Source of the DNA: Closterium sp. NIES-65
Lineage: Eukaryota > Streptophyta > Zygnematophyceae > Desmidiales > Closteriaceae
DNA: 64,000 bases
Reading direction: 5' to 3'
NCBI GenBank assembly: GCA_948144175.1
Contig: CANXME010002188.1
Location: forward strand, 62,001 to 126,000
Translations under genes and position numbers: made by a program
Shown here: positions 51,777 to 63,892 of the stretch, piece after piece
Position numbering within the stretch: the first letter of the stretch is position 1
Layout of the letters: each line of letters begins with the position of its first letter
The notes under the pieces: model-generated
The model's database searches: none
Seen by the model: the letters and a program-made list of their open reading frames with translations, nothing else
Told to the model about the DNA's origin: nothing

Positions 51777-53536
51777 TCAAGAGTGAAGAAAGTGGGGCCA
51801 GGTAGGCACAAGACCTAACATAGTACAAAAACGCTGATGATCACAAGGCTGAAGTGCCTTGGTAAAGATATCAGCAGTGTTGGCCCGAGTGGCCACATAA
51901 GCAAGACGAAGCTGACCACGATGCTGCAACTCTCGAGCAAGGAAGTAGCGCAGAGCAATGTGCTTCGTACTGTGCTCCAGTCTGTGCTCCTGACAAAAGG
52001 CGAGCATGGCCTTGTTGTCGACGTACAAAACTTGAGGAGAACGAGGCTGCTCTCCCAAGTCGGTCAGCAGGTAGGTGAGCCAGCGTAACTACTGTGCAGC
52101 CATGGCCCCAGCGTAGATCTCAGCCTCACAACTGGAGCTGAGAACAGAAGACGAGCGGGTAGACCGCCACGAAACACAGTGTAACCCTGTGACGACTGCT
52201 GCGTAGCCAAGTCCTCAACCCAAGAAGCGTCTGCATGACCAGTGAGGACAACTCGAGCCCGACCTCCAAGCATGAGCCCCATGCCCGACGTACTACACAG
52301 GTAGCGCAACACCCTCTTAGCTGCATCCATGTGCTCTGGTCGGTGTCTCCCAGGAGCAAAATAGCGTGCCAAGATGCTAAGAGGGTATGCCAAGTCAGGT
52401 CGAGTGCAGGTCATCAGGGACATGAGGCAGCCAACAAGCTCTGGGTATGGGCCACTCGGCTCTACGGACTCATCCGAAGGCAGAGCTGAGAGCAAGTGGC
52501 GAGAAGGCAGAGTAGTGGCCTGAGGCGAGGAGTACGTGAAGCCGAAGCGCTGACGGACCTGCTGCACCATGTGTGACTGAGTCAGGGTAATGGTGCCGCG
52601 TGCTCTGTCCCAGGTGATCTGCAAGCCAAGGTAGCTGAGCAGTTCACCCAGGTTTGTGCACGTGTGTCTCTTCTGCAGCTCGCACTTCACGTAGGCGAGT
52701 CCAGCAGTATCAGCTGTGGCAAAGACCAAGTCGTCGACGTACACGAGGATGTAGAACGGCGGCAGAGAGGTGTCGGTGCGCAGAAACAGCGACGGGTCGG
52801 CAGTAGAAGGAGCAAACCCAAGAGCCGCAAGCGTAGTCCTCAGTGTGTCGTGCCACTCACGCGGTGCTTGGAGGAGACCGTAGACGGGCCGCCGGAGGCT
52901 CCACTGGGTGCCAGGAGGAAAAGACCCAGTGAAGCCAGGTGGGCGGCGCAGCCAGATCTCCTCGTGCAGGCTACCCTGGGAGAAAGCAGTGCTGAAGTCA
53001 AGAGAGTGCAGCTCGTAGTCATGGTGAGCAGCTACGTCCACCAGTACCCGAAGAGTGGTCATCTTTGGGGTGGGAGAGAAGGTCTGAAAGTAGTCAACTC
53101 CCTGCCAGTGACTGAAGCCACGAGCCACGTAACGCGCCTTGACGACAGGCGGAGAACCCGGCGGCCGCTTCACCCTGAAAATCCACATGCCACTGACGAT
53201 GTTCGCCCCAGGCGGGGGAACGTCGTCAACGTAGGTGCCTGTGGACTTCCAGGAAGCCATCTCTTTGTCCATAGCTGCCTGCCACTGAGAAGAGTAGGGA
53301 CCCTCTATCGCCTCCGCGTAAGAGCGCGGAGTCGGGATGTCAAGTGCATCCGGGTCTCCCTCAGGGGTAAGCAGTACGAACACGAGATGAGGTGAAGCAG
53401 CAGCCAGACATTGGAACTCCCCCTGCCTATCCTCAAGGACGTTCGTGCCAAGGGCACACTCACCCCCGACTGACGGAGGACAGACAGACTCAGACTCAGC
53501 GACAAGACTAGCAGCGTAGTCTAGTGCGAGCAGCAC
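51777..53536 (-). pseudogene. Element G reverse transcriptase and RNase H
   Basis: The frame 52064-53536 has MWIFRVKRPPG, LDFSTAFSQGSL, YGLLQAP, VYVDDLVF (all catalytic Asp kept) and GHADASWVED. A deletion of about 20 bp just after GYT (near 52175), relative to E, shifts the frame. The RNase H end continues at 51777-52058 with LYVDNKAMLAF, STKHIALRYF and ANTADIFTKAL. The N-terminal edge at 53520-53540 is a deletion junction: about 150 bp encoding the LADPESDS...LVDFAAR region of E are absent. Confidence 0.88.
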
Positions 53537-53559
53537 GAACAGGCAACGCAGAACGAGAT

Positions 53560-55177
53560 TCAGGCAAGGGAAGGAATAGAGGACTCAGGAGGAGACGGCA
53601 GAGGGACACACTGCGGAGCAGTGGAAGGACGCAGAGCCATCTGGTGCGCGCTAGGGACAGGAGGAGGACGCTGACGCGAACCACGTTGACTAGTGCGAGC
53701 AGCACAAACAGGCCCCGCAGGACGAGACTCAGGCTCACGACGCTCCGCAAGACCTCCGGTAGGACCAGTGTAAGGAGGAGCAGGCAGCGGGGAGGCGGGC
53801 TGTAACTGTGCCAGGCTCAGCACCTCCAGACTCCACACGCGCAGGCTCAGCACCCTCAAGCTCCGCACCCCCAGACTCAGCAACCCCAGGCTCAGCACCC
53901 CCAGGCTCAGCACCCCCAAACCCAACACCCCCAGGCTCCGCACGCTCAGGCTCATCACCCCCAGACCCGGCACCCGCAGGCTCAGCACCCCTAGCAGCAC
54001 TAGAGTCAACAACTACCTCGACACGCTCGACTGCGTCGACGTGGGACACACCTGAGGGGGCGGGACCCTGAGCGGGGAGGGGGTCTACTAGGGGAGGACC
54101 TGGCGCGAAGAAGAGCGGCGGGGGGTGGGAGGGGGGCAGTGCGGTAGGGAAGAGACGGTAGTAAGGAACCGACTCGTCAAACGTGACGTCCTGAGATGAC
54201 AGAACACGACGCAAGGTGGGGTGGTAAAACTGCCAACCAGGCGCGTCAGGGGGAAAGCCAAGGAAGACGCAGGGAACATCACGGGAGGACAGCTTGTCCG
54301 TAGACAAGTCGCAGACGAAAGCTCGAGATCCCCATACAGGGAACGCAGACGCATCGCCAACCTTCCCCATCCATCGCTGAGTAGGTGTGGTCTCCGGCAT
54401 GGAGACCCGGGGCTAGAGGTTGAGCTGATGCGCCGCGTACTGAACCGCGAACGGCCACAGAATATGGGAAGCACCCGCATGGAACATGGACGTACGAGCG
54501 ACATCCATGACCATGCCAATGCGGTGCTCAGCATTCCCATTTTGCTGCAGAGAGGCCGGAAGCGTGAACGTCTGGTGGATGTCCTCCGCACGACAGAAGG
54601 CTCGCAGAAGGTCGGAGGAAAACTCTCCACCTCTATCGGAGTGCAGACGCAGAACAGGAAGGTCCGAGCCGAAGCTCTCGCTGAGCTGACGACTGGCAGC
54701 GCGGATCCAGTCGATCTGCACCTCAGTGACCTCACCCTTACGGCGCAAGGGAAAGACTATGTTGTAACGCGAGTAGTCGTCAACGACCAGTAAAAAGTAG
54801 AGCTCGTGACCCTGTCCACGGACATGGGCTGGGCCCCACGCATCCATGTAAAGAGTCTGCAAGGGAGCCTCCGTCGGAGGGAACTCGGAGGAGTGAAGAG
54901 CGGCGCGCTGCCACCCCTTGACATAAGGAACGTAGGTAGGGGCAGGCCCCGGGGGAAGAGGAGGGAGAGACCGGGGAAGACCAGTGACAAGGACACATGA
55001 GGCCATGCCTCGGAGACGAGGCAATGACGGGTGACCAAGGCGGTGGTGCCAGAGGAGAGTCTGGTGAGACAGGAGGCGACACGGGCAGGGGGCAGACTCA
55101 AGTCCAGACCGAGACGCTGCAGCAAACACCTGACCCGACTCGGCTACCTGACCAGACTCAGCAACTGGAGGAGACAC
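53560..55177 (-). pseudogene. Element G integrase and linker
   Basis: The frame 54413-55177 has the zinc ligands HHRLGH and a degraded CVPC (YVPYVKG, Cys to Tyr), then YMDAWGP, HSDRGGEF and NGNAEH, so the catalytic acids remain. A TAG at about 54411 replaces the Gln of LQPRVS. Integrase continues in 53735-54400 (KVGDASAFPVWG, CVFLGFPPDAPGW) and ends in a short run of GGAEP repeats. A shift then leads to 53560-54012, covering the Pro/Ser-rich linker up to the deletion junction. Confidence 0.85.
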
Positions 55178-56358
55178 GGTAGTCAGGGTGTACAGGCTCG
55201 ACCAAGGCTGACGAGTGAACGTGGTTCACCCGCTGAACTCCAGGAGTGAACTGGTCAACCCATGCGTCCTGAAGGTCAGCTCCACTCACCAAGTTCGTGG
55301 AGAACGAGGGGAGGTGGAGGCCAGACAGAGAGCCAGACGGTTCCGCCGGACACGGCAGAACCGTGGAGGAGTGTGCAAGGACCGGACCCCTAGAGGGGGC
55401 AGCCAGTGAGACTGCCACTGGCCGACTGAGCTGCGAGAGTGTGGTGCAGTCACGAAAGAAGGAGTGGGAAGCACCTGAGTCAAGGGTGAAAGTGTGCAAG
55501 ACCTGAGCTGACGCGGTACCTGAGAGAGCAGACTCACCAGCACCTAGAGAAGCAGACTCACTAGCACCTAGAGCAGCAGCCTCAATGCCCGGGTCGAGCG
55601 GAACACACAGGTAACAGTCACCCTCAGCACTAATAATCACAGCATACATAGCAGCAAGGATAGCATCATAATCAATATCAAAGATAGCAATCCCCAACTT
55701 AAGCAGATCACCCCAGCAAGGGAGCTCAGTGGCGTCAGGAAACTGTGCACGCGAGGCGTCAGTCAGGCGGCTGAAAGAGCGGTACGTGGCGTGTGGCATT
55801 CCTCACGTGTCCCCACTGTGCTCGCCGGTGCGGAGAACGTAAGCGCAGGGACCAGCACCCCTAGATCTCCCGCGCCTAGCGTACCACTCACGAAGCTGCT
55901 GGGGGGACAGGGTCTCACGAGAACGCTGCTGCTGCTGGCGCTGGCCACCACCAAAGCCTCCCCGCTGCACAGCGCCACCCCGACCAGCACCGCCGCCGCC
56001 GCCACCCCCACTGGCGCTGCCGCCGCCGCCTCCACCTCCACCACCACCACCGAAGCCCCTACTCCCGCCACCACCCCCACCTCCACCCCCAACTCCTCCG
56101 CCGCCTCCACCGCCACCACCGCCGCCCCCGCCGTCTCCTCCAGCACCCTTGCCCCCCTTGATCCTGCCGCTGCGGCACCTCCCACTAGGAGCAGACGCAG
56201 CACCGACCGACTCGGTGCCAACGAGGTTCACAGCAGCAGCAGAGGCAACAGAGGGCAAAAGGGGGACGGGGGAGCACCCCCCAAAGAAAAAGGCATGAGG
56301 GACACCACTAGAGGCTCCTACAACGACTATAGACTTCTCAACTGCAAGGAGGCGCTCC
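55158..56358 (-). pseudogene. Element G gag C-terminal part and protease
   Basis: Gag's Gly-rich linker (about 55930-56140) and CAYVLRTGEHSGD are in the frame 55803-56258. A TGA then takes the place of the second zinc Cys, and the fourth Cys is Ser (HATYRS), so the zinc motif is destroyed. The frame continues at 55158-55799 with DYDAILAAMYA and the protease motif TLDSGASHSFF. At 56358 element F interrupts the sequence. Confidence 0.85.
56354..56358. repeat. TSD of element F, left copy (GCTCC)
   Basis: GCTCC at 56354-56358 and 63893-63897. Confidence 0.9.
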
Positions 56359-56492
56359 TGTCAGATGATTATATTGCTGATGCATATATTTAGGCTGTAG
56401 TGGGGTAGCCCATAGGGGGTACAACCCAATTAGGGTTGGTACTTGTACTTGTTTCATTTCATAGTGCATCATTCCTCGCCTCTATCTCAACA
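56359..56492 (+). repeat. 5' LTR of element F
   Basis: TGTCAGATGATT...TCTCAACA, followed directly by TGGTATCGAGCAGG. Confidence 0.95.
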
Positions 56493-57571
56493 TGGTATCG
56501 AGCAGGTTCCCTAGTGGGAACAGTTCCTAGGGCCCACCCACTATTTCGTCCTGCCCGGAGCACGCTCTGCCCTAGCCCGAGTCGCGCTGGGCCTTTTTTT
56601 TTCTGGCGCGCCTCTTCCGCGGCCTCGTCGCGCGGCCCCTAGACGGCCGCGCCGCGTCGCGCGCCGCCCCTCTCTGGCCCTCGCGACCCCGCCGTCCCCT
56701 TTGGCGGCCCCGCGATCGCCTGCGGCGGCCCCGCCGTCCCCCCTATCGGCCCCTTCGCTGCGCTTAACGGCCCCGCCGTCCCCTCTGTCGGCCCCGCTAC
56801 TGCACTTGACGGCCCCGCCGTCCCCTCTGCCGGCCCCGCCGCTGCTTCAGACGGCCCCGCCGCTGCACCTGACGGCCCCGCCGTCCTCTCTGACGGCCCC
56901 GCCGTCCCCTCTGCCGGCCCCGCCGCTACTTCAGACGGCCCCGCCGCTGCACCTGACGGCCCCGCCGTCCCCTCTGACGGCCCCGCCGTCCCCTCTGCCG
57001 GCCCCGCTGCTGCACCCGACGGCCCCGCCGTCCCCTCTGCCGGCCCCGCCGCTGCTTCAGACGGCCCCGCCGCTGCACCTGACGGCCCCGCCGTTCCCAC
57101 CTGACGGCCCCGCCACTGCACCTGACGGCCCCGCCGTCCCCTCTGATGGCCCCGCCACTGCACCTACCGGCCCCGCCGCTACCCTTGCCGGCCCCGCTAC
57201 TGCACCTGCCGGCCCCGCCGCTACCCCTGCTGGCCCCGCTGCTGCACCTGCCGGCCCCGCCGCCTCATCTCCCGGCCCCGCCGCCCCAGCAGCCGAGCCG
57301 TCCCAGCGGCCGAGCCGCCCCAGCAGCCGAGCCGCCGTAGCAGCCGAGCCGCCCCAGTAGCCGAGCCGCCCCTGCAGCCGAGCCGCCCCAGGAGCCGAGC
57401 CGCCCCAGCAGCCGTGCCGCCCGAGCCGCCCGAGCCACCGAGCCGCCCAAGCCGCCCAGCAGCCGAGCCGCCGAGCCGCCCGAGCCGCCCGAGCCGCCCG
57501 AGCCGCCTGCACTGCCCTGTTTGGTGAGCACTGAGCTTTACTCTGCGCACTGCCCTCACCCTACTGCTGTC
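56493..57571 (+). repeat. Leader of element F with GC-rich tandem repeats
   Basis: From about 56690 to 57290 a unit near GACGGCCCCGCCGTCCCCTCTGCC (18-24 bp) is repeated many times. From 57290 to 57510 it is replaced by CGAGCCGCCC units like those in C and B. The frames across it are composition artefacts. GGTGAGCACTGAGC at about 57523 is shared with B. Confidence 0.75.
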
Positions 57572-59891
57572 ATGGCTACCCCCAGTGTCCTCACCTTTGA
57601 CGCTGAGGGCAGAGCCATCGACTTTGACGTGTGGGTAGACGACCTACTGCTTTTCCTACAGTGCGACAGAGCTGACGGCCTCTCTCTCTTTGATCTCACT
57701 TCTGGTGCCTCTCCCGCCCCTGCTGCTACTGAGGATGCCACTGTTCGCTCACAGTGGGCCACACGCGATGCTGCTGCACGTCTTGCTGTGCGTCGCCACC
57801 TCCCTCCCTCTGAGCGTGCACACTTTGGGTCGTACAAGAGTGCTAAGACCTTGTACGACGCCGTTATTGCACGCTACTCCACCCCTGCCACTGCTGCACT
57901 GAGCCGCCTCATGCTACCGTACCTCTTTCCCGACCTTGCTGCTTTTGCCACAATCGCAGACCTCATTACCCACCTGCGCACTAGTGACGATCGCTTCCGC
58001 GCTGCACTTCCTGCTGAGTTCTGCGCCAAGAACTCCCCCCCCCCAGTACTTCACTCTCTACTACATTGTCACCCGCCTCCCTGACTCCCTTCGCGGAGTC
58101 AGGGACGACTTACTCTCAGTCTGCCCCACCACTCTCACTATTGAGCTCCTCGAGAAGTCCCTCCTAGCAGCCGAGAAGAGCATTCTCGCTGTAGGGGCCT
58201 CTCGTGGTGACCCGCGCACCCCCATCTTTGAGGGGTGTTCCCCCTCCCCCCTCCTGCCCTCTGTCGCCTCTGCTGCCACGGCCAACCTCGTTGGTTTTGA
58301 GTCGGTCAGTGCGGCGTCTGCCCCCAGCGGGAGACGTCGCTCTGGCAAGGGCAAGGGGGGCAGGGGCGGTGGGGGAGGCGGCGGGGGCGGTGGAGGCGGC
58401 GGCGGAGGCAGCGGAGGAGGTGAGGGTGGTAGCGGGAGTGGTGGCGGGAGTGGAGGTGTCAGCGGCGGCAGTGGAGGCGGGGGCGGCAGCGGCGGTGGTG
58501 GTGGGAGTGGAGGCGGAGGCGGTGGTGGCGGCGGCGACGGTGGGGGTGGCGGTGGCAGCGGAGGAGGTGGCGGCGGCGGCGGAGGAGGCGGAGGAGGAGG
58601 CGGCGGAGGTCGTGGCTCGTCGCGGAGGAGTGGCTCCGGTGGTGGTCAGCGCCAGCAGCAGCAGCGTGGTCAGGAGACCCTCTCCCCGCAGCAGCTCCGT
58701 GAGTGGTACGCTGCACGTCAGAGGGGTGGGGGTCCTGGTCCGTGCACCTACGTCCTGCGCACTAGCGACCGTGCGGGTGAGCCGTGTGGTGGTCCACACT
58801 CCGCCCAGCGCTGCTTCGGCCGCCTGACTGACGCCTGGCGCCGCCAGTTTCCTGATGCCTCTGAGATCCCTCGCTGGGACCAGCTGTCTAGGGCAGGAGT
58901 AGCTATCTTTGATCTTGACTTTGATGCTATTCTTCGTGCCATGTATGCTGTGACTATTAGTGAGGAGGGTGACTGTTACCGGTGTTTCCCGCCCGACCCG
59001 GGCATTGGTACTGAGGCTCCAGGTGCTTTTAAGGCTGCTGCTCCAGGTGCTGTTGAGACTGTTGCTCTAGGTGCTGTTGAGGCTGCTGCTCTAGGTGCTA
59101 GTGAGTCTGTGTCCCCAGGTGCTGGTGAGTCTGCTCTCTCAGGTACAGCGTCGGCTCCGCCCTCTCTTACCTTCACTCTTGACTTAAGAGCGTCTCGCTC
59201 CTTCTTCCGAGACCGCACCACACTCACGCCGCTTAGTCGGCCTGTGGCAGTCTCCCTGGCGGACCCCTCTGGGGGTCCTGTTCTGGCTCGCTACTCCACT
59301 GTCCTTCCGTGCCCTGCGGTCCCGTCTGGCTCCATGTCCGGTCTCTACCTCCCCTCGTTCTCTACGAACTTGGTGGCGGGTGCTGACCTACAGGATGCAG
59401 GGGTTGACCAGTTCACCCCTGCACGCCGACGGGACACCCACTGCACGGACGCGGACACGGGTCGACACTTGACCACGTTCACACGTGGGCCGGGGTCGAG
59501 CCTGTACACACTCACTGTTCCATCTCCTCCTCCTGCGTCTGGTCAGGTAGCTGCGTCGGGTCAGGTGTTTGCTGCAGCGTCCAGGTCTGGTCCTGAGTCT
59601 ACTCCCTGCTCGTGTCGCCTCCTTTCCCACGAGACCCTCCTGTGGCACCACAGGATGGGTCACCCCTCCCTGCCTCGTCTCCGGGGCATGGCCTCTCGCC
59701 TTCTTGTCTCTGGTCTTCCCCGGTCCCTCCCTCCCCTTCCTCCGGGGCCTGGCCCTCCCTGTGTCCCCTGTATCGAGGGTCGCCTGCGGGCTACCCCTCA
59801 CTCCTCCCCATTTCCTCCGACGGAGGCCCCGATGCAGACGCTTCACATGGACGTGTGGGGCCCAGCCCGCGTCCGTGGACAGGGTCACTGA
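57572..59891 (+). pseudogene. Element F gag and protease, up to the integrase start
   Basis: ATG at 57572 (MATPSV). The frame breaks in an 11-C run (58034-58044), after which the correct frame runs to 59891. Order: UBN2-type Gag; a Gly linker with Ser, Asp and Glu interruptions (about 58360-58610); a Gln run; zinc motif CTYVLRTSDRAGEPC...H...C (C-x13-C-x3-H-x4-C); then a protease motif reading TFTLDLRASRSFF, where relatives have DSGAS, so the active-site SG is replaced by LR and the protease should be dead. The pre-integrase HHRMGH and CVPC and the first integrase Asp (HMDVWGP) follow before the deletion. Confidence 0.9.
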
Positions 59892-61330
59892 GGTGTTGAT
59901 CGACTGGATCCGCGCAGCTCGTCTCCAGCTCAGTCAGAGCTTCGGCTCGTACTTTCTTGTTTTGCGTCTGCACTCGGACAGAGGCGGAGAGTTCTCCTCC
60001 GGCCTTCTGCGAGCCTACTGTCGTGCACGAGGCATCCGCCAGACCTTCACGCTTCCGGACTCTCCACAGCAGAATGGGATTGCTGAGCGCCGCATCGGCA
60101 TTTTCATGGACGTCGCCCGTACGTCCATGGTGCATGCGGCTGCCCCCCATTTTCTGTGGCCGTTTGCGGTTCGGTACGCCGCGCATCAGATCAACCTTCA
60201 GCCCAGGGTCTCCCGACCGGAGACCTCCCCAGCGTTGCTGTGGACGGGGAAGGTTGGCGATGCGTCGGCGTTCCGTGTCTGGGGATCTCGGGCGTTTGTC
60301 CGCGACTTGTCTGCGAACAAGCTGTCCCCTCGTTCTGCTCCTTGCGTCTTCCTGGGTTTCCCCCCTGACGCACCTGGGTGGCAGTTTTACCACCCCACCT
60401 CTCGTCGTGTTCTGTCCTCCCAGGACGTCACGTTCGACGAGTCGGTTCCCTTCTACCGGCTCTTCCCCTACCGCACTCCGTCCCTCCCCCCGCCGCCCCT
60501 CTTCCTAGTCCCAGGTCCCCCCCCGGTAGACCCCCTCCCCCCTCAGGGTCCTGCCCCTTCAGGTGTGTCTCAGGTAGACGCGGTCGATCCTGTCGAGGTC
60601 ACTGGTGACTCTGGTGCTGCTGCGGGTGCGGAGCCTCGGGGTGCTGAGACTGGGGGTGCTGAGCCTGGGGGTGCTGAGACTGGGGGTGCTGAGACTGGGG
60701 GTGCTGGGCCTGGGGGTGCTGAGACTGGGGGTGCTGAGCCTGGGGGTGCTGAGACTGGGGGTGCTGAGCCTGGGGGTGCTGAGCCTGGGGGTGCTGAGCC
60801 TGGGGGTGCTGTGCCTGGGGGTGCTGAGCCTGGGGGTACTGCGTCTGGGAGTGCTGCGCCTGCTGCTTCTGTTCCTGGTGGTTCTCCAGACCGTTCCTCA
60901 CGCCGCGAGCCGCTCTCTCCTCTGGAGCTGCGTGAGTGGTTTGCCCGGCGCTGGAGGCGAGCTGCTGGAGCTGAGGGTGCTGCGAGTGCAGGAGGTTCTG
61001 TTGCTGCCGAGGGAGCTGGTACCACGGGTCCTGGAGGTGCTCGTACTGAGGGTACTGGAGCTGCCGGGCCCGGGGGTGCCTCTGGAGCTGGAGCTGCTAC
61101 GGGTGCTGGCGCTGAGACTACGACCGTCGGTCCTACTGAGGGTACTTCTGGCGCTGCTGGAGGTGCTGGAGTTGGAGCTGCTACTGGTGCTGGTGCTGCC
61201 TCTAGAGGTGTTGGTGCTGTCCCTGCTGTCTCTGGCGGTGCTGCGCGGCCTCGGCCGTACTTCGTTCCGCTCCTTCAGCAGGTTCTTGGTCTCCCGCCTT
61301 CCACTGGTCCTTCTCCTCCCGTAGAGTGTC
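59892..61330 (+). pseudogene. Element F integrase remainder and linker
   Basis: At 59885-59892 the sequence jumps from GQGH to TEVLIDWIR. The roughly 85 bp encoding ERYFLLVVDDYSRY... in E are missing, and a GGTCAC word is shared by both edges of the deletion. HSDRGGEF and NGIAER follow in the new frame, then KVGDASAFRVWG and CVFLGFPPDAPGW. The linker has about 15 xxGGA repeats (60620-60840), the longest array in the window. A further shift near 61325 separates it from the reverse transcriptase. Confidence 0.87.
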
Positions 61331-63548
61331 ACAGCCTGTCCCGTCGCAGTCACAGTTACAGCCCGCCTCTCCCCTGCCTTCTCCTTCTCCCTACACTGGT
61401 CCTATTGGAGGTCTTGCTGAGCGTCGTGAGCCTGCGTCCCGCCCTCCGTCGCCAGTCCGAGCTGCTCGCCCTAGTGGTCGCGGTTCACGTCAGCGTCCTC
61501 CTCCTATCCCTGGCACACACCAGATGTCTCTGCGTCCGTCCACTGCTCCTCTGCGTGCCCCTTTGCCTTCTCCTCCTCAGTCTTCTCTTCCTACACTTGC
61601 CGACCCGGAGTCGGACTCTCGCCGTGCTGCCAGTCCTACTGTCACGCGTCTTCTTGCTTCTCTTGTCACTGACCCTTCCTTTGAGTCCGCTGCTGCGTCT
61701 GCCCTAGTTGCTGAGCTGGTCGACTTTGCTGCTGCGTGTCGTCTAGACTACGCTGCCAGTCTTGTTGCTGAGTCTGCTGAGTCTGCGTCTGCTGCGTCTG
61801 CGTCTGCTGCGTCTGCGTCTGCCTGTCCTCCGTCCGTCGGGGGTGACTGTGCTCTTGGCACGGACGTCCTTGAGGACAGGCAGGAGGAGTTCCAGTGCTT
61901 TGCTGCCGCTTTGCCTCATCTCGTGTCCATGCTTGTTGCCCCTGAGGGAGACCCGGATGCTCTAGACATCCCGACCCCACGCTCTTACGCAGAGGGGATG
62001 GCCGGTCCCTACTCCTCTCAGTGGCAGTCAGCCATGGACGCAGAGATGGCTTCCTGGAAGTCCACAGGCACCTACGTTGACGCTGTTCCCCCTCCTGGGG
62101 CGAACATTTTCAGTGGCATGTGGATTTTCAGGGTGAAGCGGCCGCCGGGCTCTCTGCCTGTCTTCAAGGTGCGCTACGTGGCTCGTGGCTTCAGTCAGCG
62201 ACAGGGAGTTGACTTCTTTCAGACCTTCTCCCCGACCCCGAAGATGACCACTCTTCGGGTTCTACTGCACGTCGCTGCTCAGCTTGACTACGAGCTACAC
62301 TCTCTTGACTTCAGCACTGCTTTCCTGCAGGGCCGCCTGCACGAGGAGATCTGGCTGCGCCGCCCTCCTGGCTTCACTGGGTCGTTCCCTCCTGGTACCC
62401 AGTGGAGCCTCCGGCGGCCAGTCTACGGTCTCCGCCAGGCGCCGCGTGAGTGGCACGACACACTGAGGACTACACTTGCGGCTCTTGGGTTTGCTCCTTC
62501 TACTGCTGACCCGTCGCTGTTTCTACGCACCGACACCTCGCTGCTGCCGTTCTACATCCTCGTGTACGTCGACGACTTGGTCTTTGCCACTGCGGACACT
62601 GCCGCACTCGCCCACGTGAAGTCCGAGCTGCAGAAGAGACACACGTGCACAGACCTGGGTGAACTGACAAGCTATCTTGGCTTGCGGATCACCCGGGACA
62701 GAGCACGCCGCACCATTACCCTGACTCAGTCACACATGGTGCAGCAGGTCCTTCAGCGCTTCGGCTTCACGTACTCCTCGCCTCAGTCCACTCCTCTGCC
62801 TACGGGACACTCGCTCTCAGCTCTGCCTTCGGATGAGTCCGTAGAGTCGAGTGGTCCGTATCCAGAGCTTGTGGGCTGCCTCATGTACCTGATGACTTGC
62901 ACTCGACGTGACCTCGCATACCCTCTCAGCATCTTAGCACGCTATGTTGCTCCCGGCCGTCACCGGAAGGAGCACATGGATGCAGCTAAGAGGGTGTTGC
63001 GCTACTTGTGCAGTACGTCGGGCATGGGACTAGTGCTTGGAGGGCGTGAGCGGCCTGTGCTCACTGGGCACTCAGACGCTTCTTGGGCTGACGACCAGGC
63101 TACTCAGAGGTCGTCTCAGGGTTACACCTTCAGTCTTGGCTCTGGCTCTGTCTCTTGGCGCTCTACTCGCTCTTCTTCGGTTCTCAGCTCCAGCTGTGAG
63201 GCTGAGATCTACGCCACGGCCATGGCTGCCCAGGAGCTTCGCTGGCTCACCTACCTGCTGACCAACCTTGGAGAGCGGCCTCGTTCTCCTCCAGTGCTGT
63301 ACGTCGACAACAAGGCAACCATTGCCTTGTGTCAGGAGCACAGACTGGAGCACAGGACGAAGCACATTGCTCTGCGCTACTTCCTTGCTCGAGAGCTGCA
63401 GCAGCGTGGTCAGCTTCGCCTGCGTTTCGTGGCCACTGAGGCCAACACTGCTGATGTGTTCACCAAGGCACTTCCGCCTCGTGACCATCAGCGCTTTTGC
63501 ACTTTGCTAGGCCTTGTGCCCACTGGGCCTCACTTGCTTGCCTCTTGA
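61326..63548 (+). CDS. Element F reverse transcriptase and RNase H (740-codon open frame)
   Basis: Continuous from the linker to the natural stop. After a Pro/Ser-rich start, a Glu/Ser/Ala repeat (about 61770-61830) expands the ESASA region relative to E. Reverse transcriptase: MWIFRVKRPPG, LDFSTAFLQG, YGLRQAP, VYVDDLVF. RNase H: GHSDASWADD, SSCEAEIYATAM, LYVDNKATIAL, ANTADVFTKAL, ending PHLLAS. All catalytic acids are present, so the enzymes look sound even though the upstream polyprotein is broken. The ATG is not the native start. Confidence 0.9.
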   Translation: MSQPVPSQSQLQPASPLPSPSPYTGPIGGLAERREPASRPPSPVRAARPSGRGSRQRPPPIPGTHQMSLRPSTAPLRAPLPSPPQSSLPTLADPESDSRRAASPTVTRLLASLVTDPSFESAAASALVAELVDFAAACRLDYAASLVAESAESASAASASAASASACPPSVGGDCALGTDVLEDRQEEFQCFAAALPHLVSMLVAPEGDPDALDIPTPRSYAEGMAGPYSSQWQSAMDAEMASWKSTGTYVDAVPPPGANIFSGMWIFRVKRPPGSLPVFKVRYVARGFSQRQGVDFFQTFSPTPKMTTLRVLLHVAAQLDYELHSLDFSTAFLQGRLHEEIWLRRPPGFTGSFPPGTQWSLRRPVYGLRQAPREWHDTLRTTLAALGFAPSTADPSLFLRTDTSLLPFYILVYVDDLVFATADTAALAHVKSELQKRHTCTDLGELTSYLGLRITRDRARRTITLTQSHMVQQVLQRFGFTYSSPQSTPLPTGHSLSALPSDESVESSGPYPELVGCLMYLMTCTRRDLAYPLSILARYVAPGRHRKEHMDAAKRVLRYLCSTSGMGLVLGGRERPVLTGHSDASWADDQATQRSSQGYTFSLGSGSVSWRSTRSSSVLSSSCEAEIYATAMAAQELRWLTYLLTNLGERPRSPPVLYVDNKATIALCQEHRLEHRTKHIALRYFLARELQQRGQLRLRFVATEANTADVFTKALPPRDHQRFCTLLGLVPTGPHLLAS

Positions 63549-63758
63549 CCTTGCTTGTACTGCTGCATATATATATCCTTGCTCTTGCTTGTTTAGCACT
63601 GTTATACATATATGCTCTGCTGCATGTGAACTGGCCTTGTGGCCTTGACCTTGTGCTCGGAATTTGTGTGGTATCCTTGAGATCCACCCTGAGCTTGCTT
63701 TGCTTTGCTTGACTGGTCTTGTGACCCCTTGCTCTCCCCCACTTTGCGTATGGGGGTG
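63549..63758 (+). other. 3' tail and polypurine tract of element F
   Basis: Contains GAGATCCACCCTGAGCTTG and CCCCACTTTGCGTATGGGGGTG directly before the LTR, the sense version of the family-1 conserved tail. Confidence 0.8.
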
Positions 63759-63892
63759 TGTCAGATGATTATATTGTTGATGCATATATTTAGGCTGTAG
63801 TGGGGTAGCCCATAGGGGGTACAACCCAATTAGGGTTGGTACTTGTACTTGTTTCATTTCATAGTGCATCATTCCTCGCCTCTATCTCAACA
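63759..63892 (+). repeat. 3' LTR of element F
   Basis: 134 bp, one C/T difference from the 5' LTR; followed by GCTCC (63893-63897). Confidence 0.95.

Larger units (their letters stand above)
56359..63892 (+). mobile_element. Element F: young but frameshifted family-1 Ty1/copia retrotransposon
   Basis: 134-bp LTRs at 56359-56492 and 63759-63892 differ at one base; perfect GCTCC TSD inside G's gag. The primer-binding site TGGTATCGAGC starts at 56493. The gag-pol has a one-base shift in a C run, a deletion in integrase and a further shift in the linker, and the protease active-site motif is altered, so it is not autonomous despite its youth. Confidence 0.95.
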